A stretch of DNA of 64,000 nucleotides from Desulfomonile tiedjei (GTDB taxonomy: Bacteria; Desulfobacterota; Desulfomonilia; Desulfomonilales; Desulfomonilaceae). Of the stretch, positions 17,500-25,995 are shown piece by piece. The DNA lies in NCBI GenBank assembly GCA_016212925.1, contig JACRDF010000010.1, forward strand, positions 338,310 to 402,309. The letters are read 5' to 3'. Within the stretch, counting starts at the first letter, position 1, and the number at the start of each line of letters is the position of its first letter. The notes beneath the pieces were generated by a model. That model was not told the DNA's origin and did not search any database. It saw nothing but the letters and a program-made list of their open reading frames with translations. The position numbers and the translations under genes are program-made.

Positions 17500-17826
17500 A
17501 TGGATGATATCCAAAAAAGCAGAATTCGCCTGGTGCACTGGATCGAACACAACGTCGAGCACTTGAAAGGGTACGACGAGGTCGCAACGACTCTCGAAAG
17601 GGAAGGGCTCCACAGCGTTGCCGCAAAGATCCGAGAAGGCATCCATCTGATTGAGGCTGCCAACAGCGAGTTTCAGAAGGCCTTGGGGGAACTTCCGGGA
17701 ATGGTGGGCCAGGCTGAAACCATGGGCAAAGAGCACCATACTCACTCGCACTCTCATGGCGAAGGTCATGAGCACTCGCACGAGCATGGCCATGCACATG
17801 GTCACCAACACCATCACAAGGACTAG
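17500..17826 (+). CDS. Small helical protein with His-rich metal-binding tail
   Basis: The protein has 108 residues. Residues 1-72 look like a short helical bundle (KSRIRLVHWIEHNVEHLKGYDEV and EREGLHSVAAKIREG). Residues 78-108 are nearly all His, Gly, Glu and Ser in HSHSHGEGHEH-like order, ending HQHHHKD. Such tails bind Ni, Zn or Co and occur in metallochaperones and metal-storage proteins. A nickel or cobalt link would suit an anaerobe with a cobalamin pathway, but nothing in the neighbourhood proves it. It has its own promoter and sits convergent with the sulfhydrylase gene. Confidence 0.75.
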   Translation: MDDIQKSRIRLVHWIEHNVEHLKGYDEVATTLEREGLHSVAAKIREGIHLIEAANSEFQKALGELPGMVGQAETMGKEHHTHSHSHGEGHEHSHEHGHAHGHQHHHKD

Positions 17827-17877
17827 TGCCTTTGGGGAGTCGCTTCTTGCGGGAAAGCGCTCCCTCTCTCACGCTGC

Positions 17878-19176
17878 TCAGTTTGCACTCAAGGCCTGAT
17901 CAAGGTCTGCAAGAATGTCGTCGATGTCTTCGATGCCCACCGAGAGGCGGACCAAATCAGGCGGAACGCCGGCAGCTATCTGCTGCTCGCGGCTCAACTG
18001 TGAATGGGTCGTGCTTGCAGGATGTATGACAAGACTCTTAGCGTCTCCCACATTGGCCAAATGTGAAAACAGCGCCAGGTGGTTGATGAATTTCTCCGCG
18101 GCCGGCGTCTCCCCTTTTATTCCGAAGACCACCATTCCCCCGCCCAGGCCCTTCAGAAAGTAACGCTGGCACAGGTCATAGGACGGATCCGACGCAAGGC
18201 CGGGGTACCGGACCCAGTCGACTTTTTTGTGGGCTTCCAGGAATCGTGCAACGGCCAGTGCGTTCGAGCAATGCCGCTCCATGCGTAAAGAGAGTGTTTC
18301 GAGGCCCTGAAGGAAAATCCAGGAATTGTCAGGGCTGATGCACGCACCCAGATTTCGGAGAGGAACCAGGCGCATTCTCAGGATGTAGGCCATCGGGCTT
18401 AGCTCGCCGAGGTCCCGTCCAAACCGAAGGCCCCCGTAGGAGGGCTCGGGCTCATTAAACAGACGGAACTTGGAATCGGTCCAGTCAAACTTTCCTGAGT
18501 CGACGACAACGCCCCCTACTGCGGTCCCATGTCCTCCCATCCATTTTGTGAGGGAGTGAACCACTATGTCCGCGCCGTGCTCCAGAGGTCGAAAAATATA
18601 TGGCGTGGTGAACGTTGAATCAACGATTACGGGAACATGGGCATGCTGCGCGACGCGAGCTATCTCCTGGAAGTCCGGGACTCCGAGTTTGGGATTGCCT
18701 ATTGTTTCGAGGAAAATAGCTCTTGTCTTGGAATTCAGGGCGGCTCGGAATTCCTCGGGCCGGTCGTGCTCGACAAATCTTACTTTGATGCCAAATTGCG
18801 GGAGGATGTCGTTGAACATGGTGTACGTCCCCCCGTAAAGATTGCGGGCAGAGATGAATTCTTCGCCGGCCTCCATCAAGTTGATCAAAGCATAGAAAAC
18901 CGCACTGGTGCCGGACGCAAGCCCTAATGCGGCAATTCCGCCTTCAAGCGCGGCCGCACGTTGTTCAAGGACATCGGTCGTGGGATTCATAAGTCTGGTG
19001 TAAATGTTGCCCAGTTCTTTCAACGTGAATAGATTTGCGGCATGTTTTGAATCCTTGAACACATAAGAAGATGTGCGGTACACGGGAACCGCGCGGCTCA
19101 AGGTCGATGGATCGGGCTTTTGACCCGCGTGAAGGGCCAGGGTGTCAAATCCATATTTCCTTTCTTCGTGGTTCAA
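17878..19176 (-). CDS. metY: O-acetylhomoserine sulfhydrylase / Cys-Met metabolism PLP enzyme
   Basis: The protein has 432 residues from a TTG at 19176, chosen because GAGGAGG lies eight bases upstream and because the family start (YGFDTLALHAGQ) follows at once; the longer frame adds 36 unrelated residues. The fold-type I PLP enzyme pattern is clear: YTRLMNPTTDVLEQRAAALEGG, SGTSAVFYAL, and the PLP Lys in VHSLTKWMGGHGTAVGG. The length and the STFTTPYIFRPLEHGADIV segment fit MetY-type sulfhydrylases, which make homocysteine from O-acetylhomoserine and sulfide. Cystathionine gamma-synthase is the closest alternative. I looked for a SAM riboswitch in the 5' leader and did not find one. Confidence 0.88.
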   Translation of the reverse strand: MNHEERKYGFDTLALHAGQKPDPSTLSRAVPVYRTSSYVFKDSKHAANLFTLKELGNIYTRLMNPTTDVLEQRAAALEGGIAALGLASGTSAVFYALINLMEAGEEFISARNLYGGTYTMFNDILPQFGIKVRFVEHDRPEEFRAALNSKTRAIFLETIGNPKLGVPDFQEIARVAQHAHVPVIVDSTFTTPYIFRPLEHGADIVVHSLTKWMGGHGTAVGGVVVDSGKFDWTDSKFRLFNEPEPSYGGLRFGRDLGELSPMAYILRMRLVPLRNLGACISPDNSWIFLQGLETLSLRMERHCSNALAVARFLEAHKKVDWVRYPGLASDPSYDLCQRYFLKGLGGGMVVFGIKGETPAAEKFINHLALFSHLANVGDAKSLVIHPASTTHSQLSREQQIAAGVPPDLVRLSVGIEDIDDILADLDQALSAN

Positions 19177-19365
19177 TTTACGGACCTCCTCGCCGCGTTG
19201 GCGACCCGCTCTACATGGCTCATTTTGAAGTACCTTAATTCGACAGAGTTGGCAACCTATAAGCCCACACGACACATAACGCATAGATATAGTTACCTAA
19301 ACCCCATATCACTCCGATTGAGGAAATGTTTTTCAACTAATCCGACTAGTTAGCAATAAAAATCC

Positions 19366-19394
19366 TTGACAAGGCCTTAAATCCCAACTATACG
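19366..19394 (+). promoter_or_regulatory. Sigma-70 promoter
   Basis: TTGACA (19366-19371), 17 bp spacer and TATACG (19389-19394), facing the gene at 19529. A perfect inverted repeat starts 12 bp after the -10. Confidence 0.6.
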
Positions 19395-19405
19395 CACCCA
19401 AGTGA

Positions 19406-19425
19406 TTACGGCTGATTAGCCGTAA
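19406..19425 (+). promoter_or_regulatory. Perfect 8-bp inverted repeat at the transcription start region
   Basis: ttacggct and agccgtaa separated by gatt. Its position about +5 to +24 from the predicted start site fits either a repressor operator or a 5' mRNA hairpin. No T run follows, so it is not a terminator. Confidence 0.5.
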
Positions 19426-19528
19426 CCTGGGGTGATGACAGGTGGAAACCGTCCAATCTCGGAAGTCCGACTATCTAATCGGATCTTCCCTTTGATGCTT
19501 AGATTTTTTGAATTTGGGGGTAAGGTTC

Positions 19529-19936
19529 ATGGTTGCAAAGGCTGGATCTCCGCGGCAGAACGCCATCTCCTCTGTGAATGCCGGACCCGGAGCATATGAC
19601 GATCTCAAGGCCATCTTAGCGTTGGCCACGAAAAACGGATGGGATGTGGAAAGCCTTGGGCTCATTTCCAAAGACCTCCGTCCAACCGAACACTCTCCAC
19701 TCACGAGAAAACAGAAGCTGGAGCGAGACCGACTAGTAAAAAGTATTTTCAGGCGCTTCAGCTCCTTCCTTACCCCGCCCGTGCCGCCCGACCTGGAACA
19801 ATCAATACTCAGCAGAGCCAAAGAAACCTGGCTCCCCTGGGAACGGGAAGTAATCGAACGAATTACCTCCTGGCGCCTGGAAATGAGCAAGGTCAAGCCC
19901 ACAATCCTCGCGGAATTAAATAGCGTTCTGGGGTGA
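19529..19936 (+). CDS. Hypothetical protein, helical, basic
   Basis: The protein has 135 residues from the ATG at 19529 (TAAGG just upstream; a TTG at 19508 is an alternative). No family is recognised. It contains a polar N-terminus, a segment LKAILALATKNGWDVESLGLISKDL, a basic stretch SPLTRKQKLERDRLVKSIFRRF and a C-terminal helix EVIERITSWRLEMSKVKPTILAELNSVL. There is no signal peptide or TM segment. A good promoter with an operator-like palindrome lies upstream, which supports real expression. The mix of helices and basic residues would suit nucleic-acid binding, but this is only a guess from composition. Confidence 0.55.
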   Translation: MVAKAGSPRQNAISSVNAGPGAYDDLKAILALATKNGWDVESLGLISKDLRPTEHSPLTRKQKLERDRLVKSIFRRFSSFLTPPVPPDLEQSILSRAKETWLPWEREVIERITSWRLEMSKVKPTILAELNSVLG

Positions 19937-20513
19937 ACCCGCGACCGCTCTTGGACGGAATCGCTGCCACGCAGCCTCTTATATTGTCGCACGCAGAGAA
20001 ATGCGGTAGCACTAAATCCCTCTCTGAATCCACGGTTTCTTTGGGCACGGCGCGCCGTGCCCACTTCATACCAATACCCTTTCATATAAATGAACATGGC
20101 GGGCATCCCGCGTCTCGGGGGACAGCCACCACACTACGGTAGGGGCCATAGCCTGCCCCGGACCGCGATCCGGGGTCCCTGTCACGCCGGGGGCGTGATT
20201 GATTTATATGCGCATTGACCACCGGCACGGAGGCCGGTGGCTACCAAATCCAAAAACGTTTTTCACAATCGGACACTATTCTCTCTTTCGGGGAATGGGA
20301 GAAGCACCTGGCCTTCAGGGGAAGACTCCACCGCTTTCAGGCGGCGGAGTCTTCACTCTTGGCAATTGCTAAAATCCTCCTGTGCCGGCAGCGGCACCCA
20401 AGGAATGAGCCCGGTCTGTTGGACGACAAATAGGAAAAAGCAGAACATTTGGTACCCAACATGATGCCCGGAGCTTCAATGGTTCGAATGCAGGACATTG
20501 TCGATAGTATTTC
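19937..20513. repeat. Intergenic block of small hairpins
   Basis: No gene is supported. Three nested palindromes are visible: ggtccc/ccggggtccc words near 20155-20180, ccaccggc...gccggtgg at 20219-20240, and a strong hairpin at 20321-20354 (gaagactcc against ggagtcttc). They lie between the gene ending at 19936 and the kinase promoter. Confidence 0.55.
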
Positions 20514-20542
20514 TTGACATTTGACGTAATATCGAATAATTA
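20514..20542 (+). promoter_or_regulatory. Sigma-70 promoter of the kinase pair
   Basis: TTGACA (20514-20519), exactly 17 bp, then TAATTA (20537-20542). The transcript would start at about 20549-20551, on or next to the ATG at 20550. There is no Shine-Dalgarno before that ATG, so a leaderless mRNA is possible. Confidence 0.65.
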
Positions 20543-20549
20543 TCCGCAC

Positions 20550-22499
20550 ATGTTAAACAAGTTTATCGTACAACTTGAGAAGCGCACCTCCGTCAATGGC
20601 CTGGTCCACCGTTTCAGCAATTTGTTTCAACCCGATTCAACTGGGCAGCCCAGATTCTCAGACGACGCCTTTTCCGAGTTGCTGAGCTTTGTGGACAAGG
20701 GAGACGCCTCCTATCAGAGCGTCGCTGTGCAGGCCGGAGTAAGGTGGTCGGCATCGTCCCAGAAAGTGGCGTTGCGCAACACCCTTGTGCAGCGAGGCTT
20801 TTTTACGCCGTCTTGTCTGTGGGCCTACAAGCAGATGCGAGGCAGCGCCGATCACCTGTACGAGGATTTTCCTGCGCCCGAGATGGGGCTCATGCAAATC
20901 CTTCTTTTGAAGGAGTCGGACCCGAAACAATCTGTTCCGTTCCTCATAGAGAGGTTTTTGACCAGGCGGGAACTGCCGGAAGAGCTGAGAACCGCTTCGC
21001 GGCTTTGCATTCTGAGGCTGCTGGATTCCGGGATTTCTCCCGACCAGCTTGGATCTTTTCGAAAGCGCTATCCTGAGGTAGAGGTCCTGCAACAATGGCG
21101 TCCGGGCATTCCTGGCGGCCAGTCGCGGCTGCATCCGGTTCGCGACCCCGGCCCAATCGACTTCCACCAGATGGTGCGGTCTGTCCACGATATAAGAGAA
21201 TTCTCTTCGCTGACCCGAACGGTTTACCTGCTGTCATTGTTTTATGTTCCTCTGGCAGAGAAGGAGTGGCGCTCCCTCTGGCTCAGCCGGACCGACCAGA
21301 TCTTCCTGCAACGCCTCCAACTGGCAGGTATAGTAGAACAGAACGACAGTGGGCTAATGCTCGCCACTGACTCAGGCAAACAGTCGGTGGTGAAGAAGTT
21401 CTTATACGAATCTTATGCGCTTGCTAAGGACTCCGTTCGTCGTAATCGGGCCCAACGCGTTCGAGAGGAGAGGGAAAGGCGGGTCCGCACCAGTGAGCTG
21501 GACAGGCAGGCCCTTGAAATGGTCCCGGACGGAATCATCTGCGTGGACGGCCCCGGATTTTTGTACTATATGAACCCCGCCGCGGAACGCATGCTCAATG
21601 ACAACAGACAGTTAAAGGAGAGCCTCTTCGGCGCGGGCTCCCTGGAGGATTCACTCAGTCTCTATTCCCGTGACAAAGTTATCGCGAGGATAACAGCGGC
21701 GATCAGACAGGGAGACGAATCTACCGAGATTTTCGGGGACCGGATAATAATCAAAGCAGGTGGAAAACGATTTGATGTCGAACTGGGGTCTCAGGTGGTT
21801 CTCGTGAGAGATGCCACGGATCAGCATCTCATTGACGAAGAAATTGGAAGACTCTACCGCCATGAGCTTAAGGCGGCTTTGGAAGTATTGGGAGTCGGTT
21901 TGGACAGTGTCAAACAGCTCGTGGCCGAGGACCGCAAGGAGGAGGCGACCGAATTCCTCGGGCAAGTAGAGGAGAAGCGCGCGGAACTCGTTTCCATGCT
22001 TGAGGAAAGGATTGACTTTATTCGCCTTCATTCAGACGCCTTCCAGATACGCCCCACTGCGATCAATCTAAACCTGGTGGTGGACAAATGCGTGTGCAAC
22101 TACCGTGAAGCCGCCTTGGGCAAAGGCGTCACCATAAAATCGAATCATTTGCACACCACAGCGGAACTCGTCTCAGGGGAGGAGTCTTTTCTGGTGCGAG
22201 CATTGGATAACATTATCCGCAATGCCGTTAAATTCTCCAAAAAAGGGGGCCGCATAAAGGTCTCTCTGGGACATGAGGGGTTTGAGGCGTTTGTTCGCGT
22301 GGAAGACAACGGCCCCGGAATACCTCCGGAAAATCTGGGCAAAATTTTCCAGTTGGGGTTCACCACCGGAGGGACCGGGAGAGGCCTATACCTGGCTCGG
22401 AGAATCGCCCTAGCCCACAACGGTAGAATAGAACTAAAAAGCTCCGGCGGCCAGGGGGCTTGTTTCACTCTGCGATTGCCGTTGTTGACGGAGTCATAG
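20550..22499 (+). CDS. Sensor histidine kinase with unclassified N-terminal region and PAS domain
   Basis: About 649 residues from the ATG at 20550. The first 300 residues match no family I can name; they are alpha-helical with WSASSQKVALRNTLVQRGFF and LSLFYVPLAEKEWRSLW, resembling winged-helix or TPR-like packing. A charged coiled linker (RRNRAQRVREERERRVRTSELDRQ) leads to a PAS domain (EMVPDGIICVDGPGFLYYMNPAAERML). The kinase core has an H-box YRHELKAAL, an N-box DNIIRNAVKF, G1 DNGPGIP and G2 GRGLYLARRIA. There is no TM segment, so it senses a cytoplasmic signal. The next gene starts directly after the stop codon, so the two proteins probably act together. Confidence 0.85.
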   Translation: MLNKFIVQLEKRTSVNGLVHRFSNLFQPDSTGQPRFSDDAFSELLSFVDKGDASYQSVAVQAGVRWSASSQKVALRNTLVQRGFFTPSCLWAYKQMRGSADHLYEDFPAPEMGLMQILLLKESDPKQSVPFLIERFLTRRELPEELRTASRLCILRLLDSGISPDQLGSFRKRYPEVEVLQQWRPGIPGGQSRLHPVRDPGPIDFHQMVRSVHDIREFSSLTRTVYLLSLFYVPLAEKEWRSLWLSRTDQIFLQRLQLAGIVEQNDSGLMLATDSGKQSVVKKFLYESYALAKDSVRRNRAQRVREERERRVRTSELDRQALEMVPDGIICVDGPGFLYYMNPAAERMLNDNRQLKESLFGAGSLEDSLSLYSRDKVIARITAAIRQGDESTEIFGDRIIIKAGGKRFDVELGSQVVLVRDATDQHLIDEEIGRLYRHELKAALEVLGVGLDSVKQLVAEDRKEEATEFLGQVEEKRAELVSMLEERIDFIRLHSDAFQIRPTAINLNLVVDKCVCNYREAALGKGVTIKSNHLHTTAELVSGEESFLVRALDNIIRNAVKFSKKGGRIKVSLGHEGFEAFVRVEDNGPGIPPENLGKIFQLGFTTGGTGRGLYLARRIALAHNGRIELKSSGGQGACFTLRLPLLTES

Positions 22500-23672
22500 G
22501 TGAAAAGACGAATTTCGGTTCTCATAGCTGACGACGAAATAATAATCAGACGCAAAGTGTGCATGATGCTGGGGGACAGATTCATACTGGACCAGGCCCC
22601 CACCGCTCAATCAGTGCGGGAGCGCGATCTTGCCAAATACGACGCCGTGCTCCTGGATATAGTCTTCCCTGACGGCAATGGGATAGATCTCTGCCGCGAA
22701 ATCAAACAAAAATCACCACACTTTACCGTAGTCATAAGCTCGTCTATGGAGAGCGTTGACGCATGGAATCAAGCCTTTCAGGCGGGTGCGGACGGTTATC
22801 TTGAGAAAAGGGAACTCCTGGCTCTGGATCCGCGTAAGATTCAACTGATGATAGAAAACCTCGTCGAACGCAACGAGCTGCGGCAGAAGAACGAAGAAAC
22901 GCACCGACGCCAGGTGGAGCTGATGGCCGTTCTATCCCATGACGTTCGAGCGCCGTTTCAAGCCCTGCTTGGGACGATAGACCTGCTCCGCAAAAGTAGC
23001 ATACCGGTCGAGGCCGCTCAGAGCGTGGAAACCCTCTATGGTTGCGCCAAGGATCAGTTGTCATTCATAAATTCGCTGCTGGAGCTACTTCGGCTCGAAT
23101 CAGGCGTCACCGAGTTGCGTCCTTTGCAGATAGACCTGAATCTCCCGGTCAGCCAGTCAGTCCAGGGCCTGAAAATGCTTGCTTCGGCCAAGGGAATTGC
23201 GCTTGACGTGAAGCTTGCGGCTGAGCTTCCCCAAGTTGTGGGAGATATTGGAAAGACATGCCAACTTGTGGGCAATCTCGTGTCGAACGCCATAAAATTC
23301 ACGCCCCGCGGCGGAAAGGTTTCCATACGGACAGTGGCTGTACGCAGAAACGGCGTTGCAGGAGTCGAAATCGTTGTCGCTGACACCGGCGTGGGCATAG
23401 TCCCGTCCCATCAGGAGAGGATCTTTCAACGTTTTCGGCGGGGCCGCGATCGTGGTACCGAAGGTGAGACCGGAACCGGGCTCGGTCTGTCCATCTGCAA
23501 AGAGATCGTTCAACTTCACGGAGGAACGCTGGAAGTTAGCAGTCAAGTCTCCAAAGGGAGCATTTTTGTGGTCTGGTTCCCGGCGAAGACCGCGATTGGT
23601 CCGGCTGCTTCCGGGGGGCACGTCCGAGAAACGTCCGAGGCGCAGTTGACGAACCGGTTTACCGCATGCTAA
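22500..23672 (+). CDS. Response-regulator receiver/histidine kinase hybrid (REC-HisKA-HATPase)
   Basis: The protein has 390 residues. The GTG start follows the previous TAG with no gap. The receiver domain is N-terminal: acidic pair D11/D12, phosphoacceptor D53 in LLDIVFPDGNG, and K103 in GYLEKREL. The kinase core follows: H147 in LSHDVRAPFQALLG, N-box NLVSNAIKFT, G1 DTGVGIV and G2 GTGLGLSI. Such REC-kinase proteins act as a second kinase whose output is set by phosphorylation from an upstream kinase, here most simply the product of the preceding gene. No dedicated output regulator is next to the pair, so the phosphate target must be elsewhere. Confidence 0.88.
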   Translation: MKRRISVLIADDEIIIRRKVCMMLGDRFILDQAPTAQSVRERDLAKYDAVLLDIVFPDGNGIDLCREIKQKSPHFTVVISSSMESVDAWNQAFQAGADGYLEKRELLALDPRKIQLMIENLVERNELRQKNEETHRRQVELMAVLSHDVRAPFQALLGTIDLLRKSSIPVEAAQSVETLYGCAKDQLSFINSLLELLRLESGVTELRPLQIDLNLPVSQSVQGLKMLASAKGIALDVKLAAELPQVVGDIGKTCQLVGNLVSNAIKFTPRGGKVSIRTVAVRRNGVAGVEIVVADTGVGIVPSHQERIFQRFRRGRDRGTEGETGTGLGLSICKEIVQLHGGTLEVSSQVSKGSIFVVWFPAKTAIGPAASGGHVRETSEAQLTNRFTAC

Positions 23673-23786
23673 TTGACAAAACGCAAAGTGGCGGAATCAC
23701 CGAAGCCGTTCCATTCCGAACAGGTGATTCCACAGGGGCTGCACCAAGACCCGCAGGGTCATGGCACAAATTGCTGAAAGCGGCGC

Positions 23787-23830
23787 GGTTTGACCCGGAC
23801 CGGGAACAAAGATCCCGGCCTCGTCAAACC
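23787..23830. repeat. Hairpin after the kinase pair
   Basis: ggtttgac and gtcaaacc form the outer arms, with ccggga/tcccgg inside. It lies 115 bp after the kinase stop. The rest of the gap from 23673 to 24062 shows no convincing gene. Confidence 0.5.
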
Positions 23831-24062
23831 TCGAGGCTTTTCCGCCCGATCGGATGAGCCTTACGTAAACCGGGACTCAGCGGAAAAGGAGTGCAGTCCC
23901 ATTCAAAGATCAGCCTGCCAGACTAATACGAGTTCGCTTGCCGTCGGCGCACATTTTTCAGATGTGACAAGGCCGCCTCGGGTAGATGGCCTCCGCTACG
24001 GACGGCACGGCCTGACTGTGCTTCGGTGCCCTGCCGGGAGCGGCTGCAAGTCTCTCCACGTT

Positions 24063-24749
24063 TTGAAAGCAAACTCCCATGAGAAATCATGCACGCGAGA
24101 ACGCGAGGGAAAGGGACCGTGGCCGCTGAGATTCCCCGTCGATCTGGCAGCATGCCTGGTCCTCGTAGTATTCCTACTGGCCGGCTGTGAGCTTGTTCCC
24201 ACCAAACCGGACGTTGTGTTAACGCTTTACCGAGATCGCATGAAGTCCGAGAACCTCCCCGCTGCCCGCGAGCTTCTTTCCGAGCCATCCAGAAGCCTCG
24301 TTGAACAGTTGGTTTCCCGGTACAACCTCAAACAGCCTCCGGAAAACCTGGCGTTGATCAACATCCTGGACCCCGTGACCCCGCCTTCGGTCATGAAGTC
24401 AGAAGACACATATGCTTTGCTTCAGGTAAGAACGTTGAAGGGTGACTTCCGGTTGGTACGGCTGATACGCAAAGATAGCAGCGCGCCGTGGAAAGTGGAC
24501 ATGACCGAGGAACTCAAGGCGCTTGAAGCTTTCATGGAAGCACGCGGCACACTGGAATTAATGAGGGAACAGGCCGGGGAATACGCTGAATCATGGAAGG
24601 CCTTCAATGAGCAGCTCGGAAAGATGCACCTCGCCGAGCCGGAAGCCCCCAAGCCACCCGCTGCCCCGAAACAATTGAAGAAGCCCAGAGAGAAACCCGC
24701 AACATCCAAGCAACCTCCGAGAAAGCCCGGAGCCACTTCCGGCCAGTAA
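24063..24749 (+). CDS. Lipoprotein with NTF2-like middle and Lys/Pro-rich tail
   Basis: The frame is open from 23790, but coding sense begins near a signal sequence: PLRFPVDLAACLVLVVFLLAGCEL with lipobox LLAGC. No ATG precedes it in frame. TTG at 24063 is used here, and a CTG closer to a GAGGGAAAGGG stretch is an alternative, so the start is uncertain. The mature part (VLTLYRDRMKSENLPAARELLSEPS, ending SSAPWKVDMTEEL) has the shape of short helical/sheet lipoproteins of the NTF2-like type. The C-terminal 40 residues are rich in Lys, Pro and Ala (PKPPAAPKQLKKPREK). The likely location is the inner or outer membrane, facing the periplasm. Function unknown. Confidence 0.65.
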   Translation: MKANSHEKSCTREREGKGPWPLRFPVDLAACLVLVVFLLAGCELVPTKPDVVLTLYRDRMKSENLPAARELLSEPSRSLVEQLVSRYNLKQPPENLALINILDPVTPPSVMKSEDTYALLQVRTLKGDFRLVRLIRKDSSAPWKVDMTEELKALEAFMEARGTLELMREQAGEYAESWKAFNEQLGKMHLAEPEAPKPPAAPKQLKKPREKPATSKQPPRKPGATSGQ

Positions 24750-24827
24750 TCCCAGCTCGCATTCAAAGCCTTATAGCCGCTGCCATAATTTTTGTCCGAT
24801 TTGCAGGCACCCTTCATTCCGTCCTTC

Positions 24828-24925
24828 CTGCGATCCCCAAGATTACCCCGGTGAAAACCGGGGCAGGAATCCAGTCCCGCGTCTCGCTGATTCCCTGGGT
24901 TCCACCCTTCGCGGGAACGACGGAC
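24828..24925. repeat. Degenerate palindromic repeat, family A
   Basis: The words accccggtgaaaaccggggc, aatccagtcccgcg and cgcgggaacgacgg match the intact copy at 780-861 with several changes. The remaining gap 24750-25206 shows no supported gene. Confidence 0.5.
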
Positions 24926-25206
24926 GTTATGACGCTCTGGCAATAGGCCTCGTCGATACGGTCTGAAAACCAGACTGATCGTCTCGTGGCTAAACGGACA
25001 TTACTTTTGGCAACTGGTATAAGCGTCGCGGCAGCAGAGTTAAGGGAGTGGGACATGATCCCGCCTGCGCCCTCTCACTAAAGGGCGCGGGTTGGCGGGG
25101 TTTTCTCAAAAACAACCAATGCACCTGCCACGTTGGGTGTTGTTTCCGTGTTTGCGCATCGGCATAACGAATGAACCCACAGAAGGGCTTTATTCCCTGA
25201 GCGGCC

Positions 25207-25563
25207 TCAGTACCAAAGGTTCGATCCAGCCCCATCCATTGCCGGCAATTGATGGTACATAACAGGATTGAAAGGTTGGGCGCCTTGGGGCATGGCAGGA
25301 GCGTGTCCGCAGTTCATCCCGGGGGCGCAGTCTCCCCCCATCAACGGCAGGACCTGGTGCTGAGGAGCGCCGGGATAGGGAGGCTGAGGCTGTGGGTTCA
25401 TCATTCCACCCGGTGCACCGGGATTTCCGACTGACCTGATGTCATTCGTGCCCAATGACCACGTTGTGATTTTGCCGTGCATTACAGTGTAAGCGCCTAT
25501 GGGCGAGGCAGCCGCGATTACGACGATGAGCGCCAGTAGACATGTGGAAGATAGTTTGGTCAT
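25207..25563 (-). CDS. Small secreted Pro/Gly/Met-rich protein
   Basis: The protein has 118 residues. The ATG follows AGGGAGTAA with good spacing. A signal peptide is clear (MTKLSSTCLLALIVVIAAASPIGA, cleavage near GAYT). The mature part is low complexity, with PQPQPPYPGAPQHQ and many Met, Pro and Gly. Two Cys (GGDCAPGMNC) could form a disulfide or bind metal. No family is recognised. It may be an envelope or surface protein. It sits alone, with an AT-rich upstream region. Confidence 0.65.
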   Translation of the reverse strand: MTKLSSTCLLALIVVIAAASPIGAYTVMHGKITTWSLGTNDIRSVGNPGAPGGMMNPQPQPPYPGAPQHQVLPLMGGDCAPGMNCGHAPAMPQGAQPFNPVMYHQLPAMDGAGSNLWY

Positions 25564-25995
25564 ACCCGGTTACTCCCTGACTATATTAATCCTATATCTT
25601 ATAGGATTCTAATAATGGCTTAAATTTACGAGATTAAGCTACCATATTCAATGGTATAAGTCAATAGACATGTAATTGTCCGCATATAAATCAATACGAT
25701 CTGACATATAATTATATTAATGGTATAACATCCCATCAATACATAGGTGATGGCCGAAGGTCATGACAAACGCCCGGCTCCTTGACCAGTCTCCAGCGTC
25801 GTGGTATGCCTGTAAACGAGCGTTCAGGTCATTCTTCTTTGTTTTGGCTGAGACTTCCTGCGCGGGGGCCGCGCTGCTGGCCAAGGGTGGCTTGTGTGAT
25901 GCAAGGCGCCACCCCGGTGCGGGTTGTGATTCTCATCGGTCCGGTTAGTTTTCATAAGCCGCGATCCGATCATCTGCAGGCGTGAGGCAAACGGA
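25564..25995. other. AT-rich divergent intergenic region
   Basis: 25570-25760 is much more AT-rich than its surroundings, with repeated words (atggtataa at about 25653 and 25720; catataa twice). It likely carries the promoter of the secreted protein at 25563. From 25763 to 25995 only short frames without RBS are present. Confidence 0.5.

Noticed and set aside
19177..19365. SAM riboswitch in the leader of the O-acetylhomoserine sulfhydrylase gene
   Set aside because: No conserved SAM-I, SAM-II or SAH core words could be matched on the minus strand.
23666..24060. The long upstream part of the lipoprotein frame (from 23790)
   Set aside because: Composition is non-coding and it contains a strong hairpin (23787-23830); the lipoprotein signal begins only near 24120.
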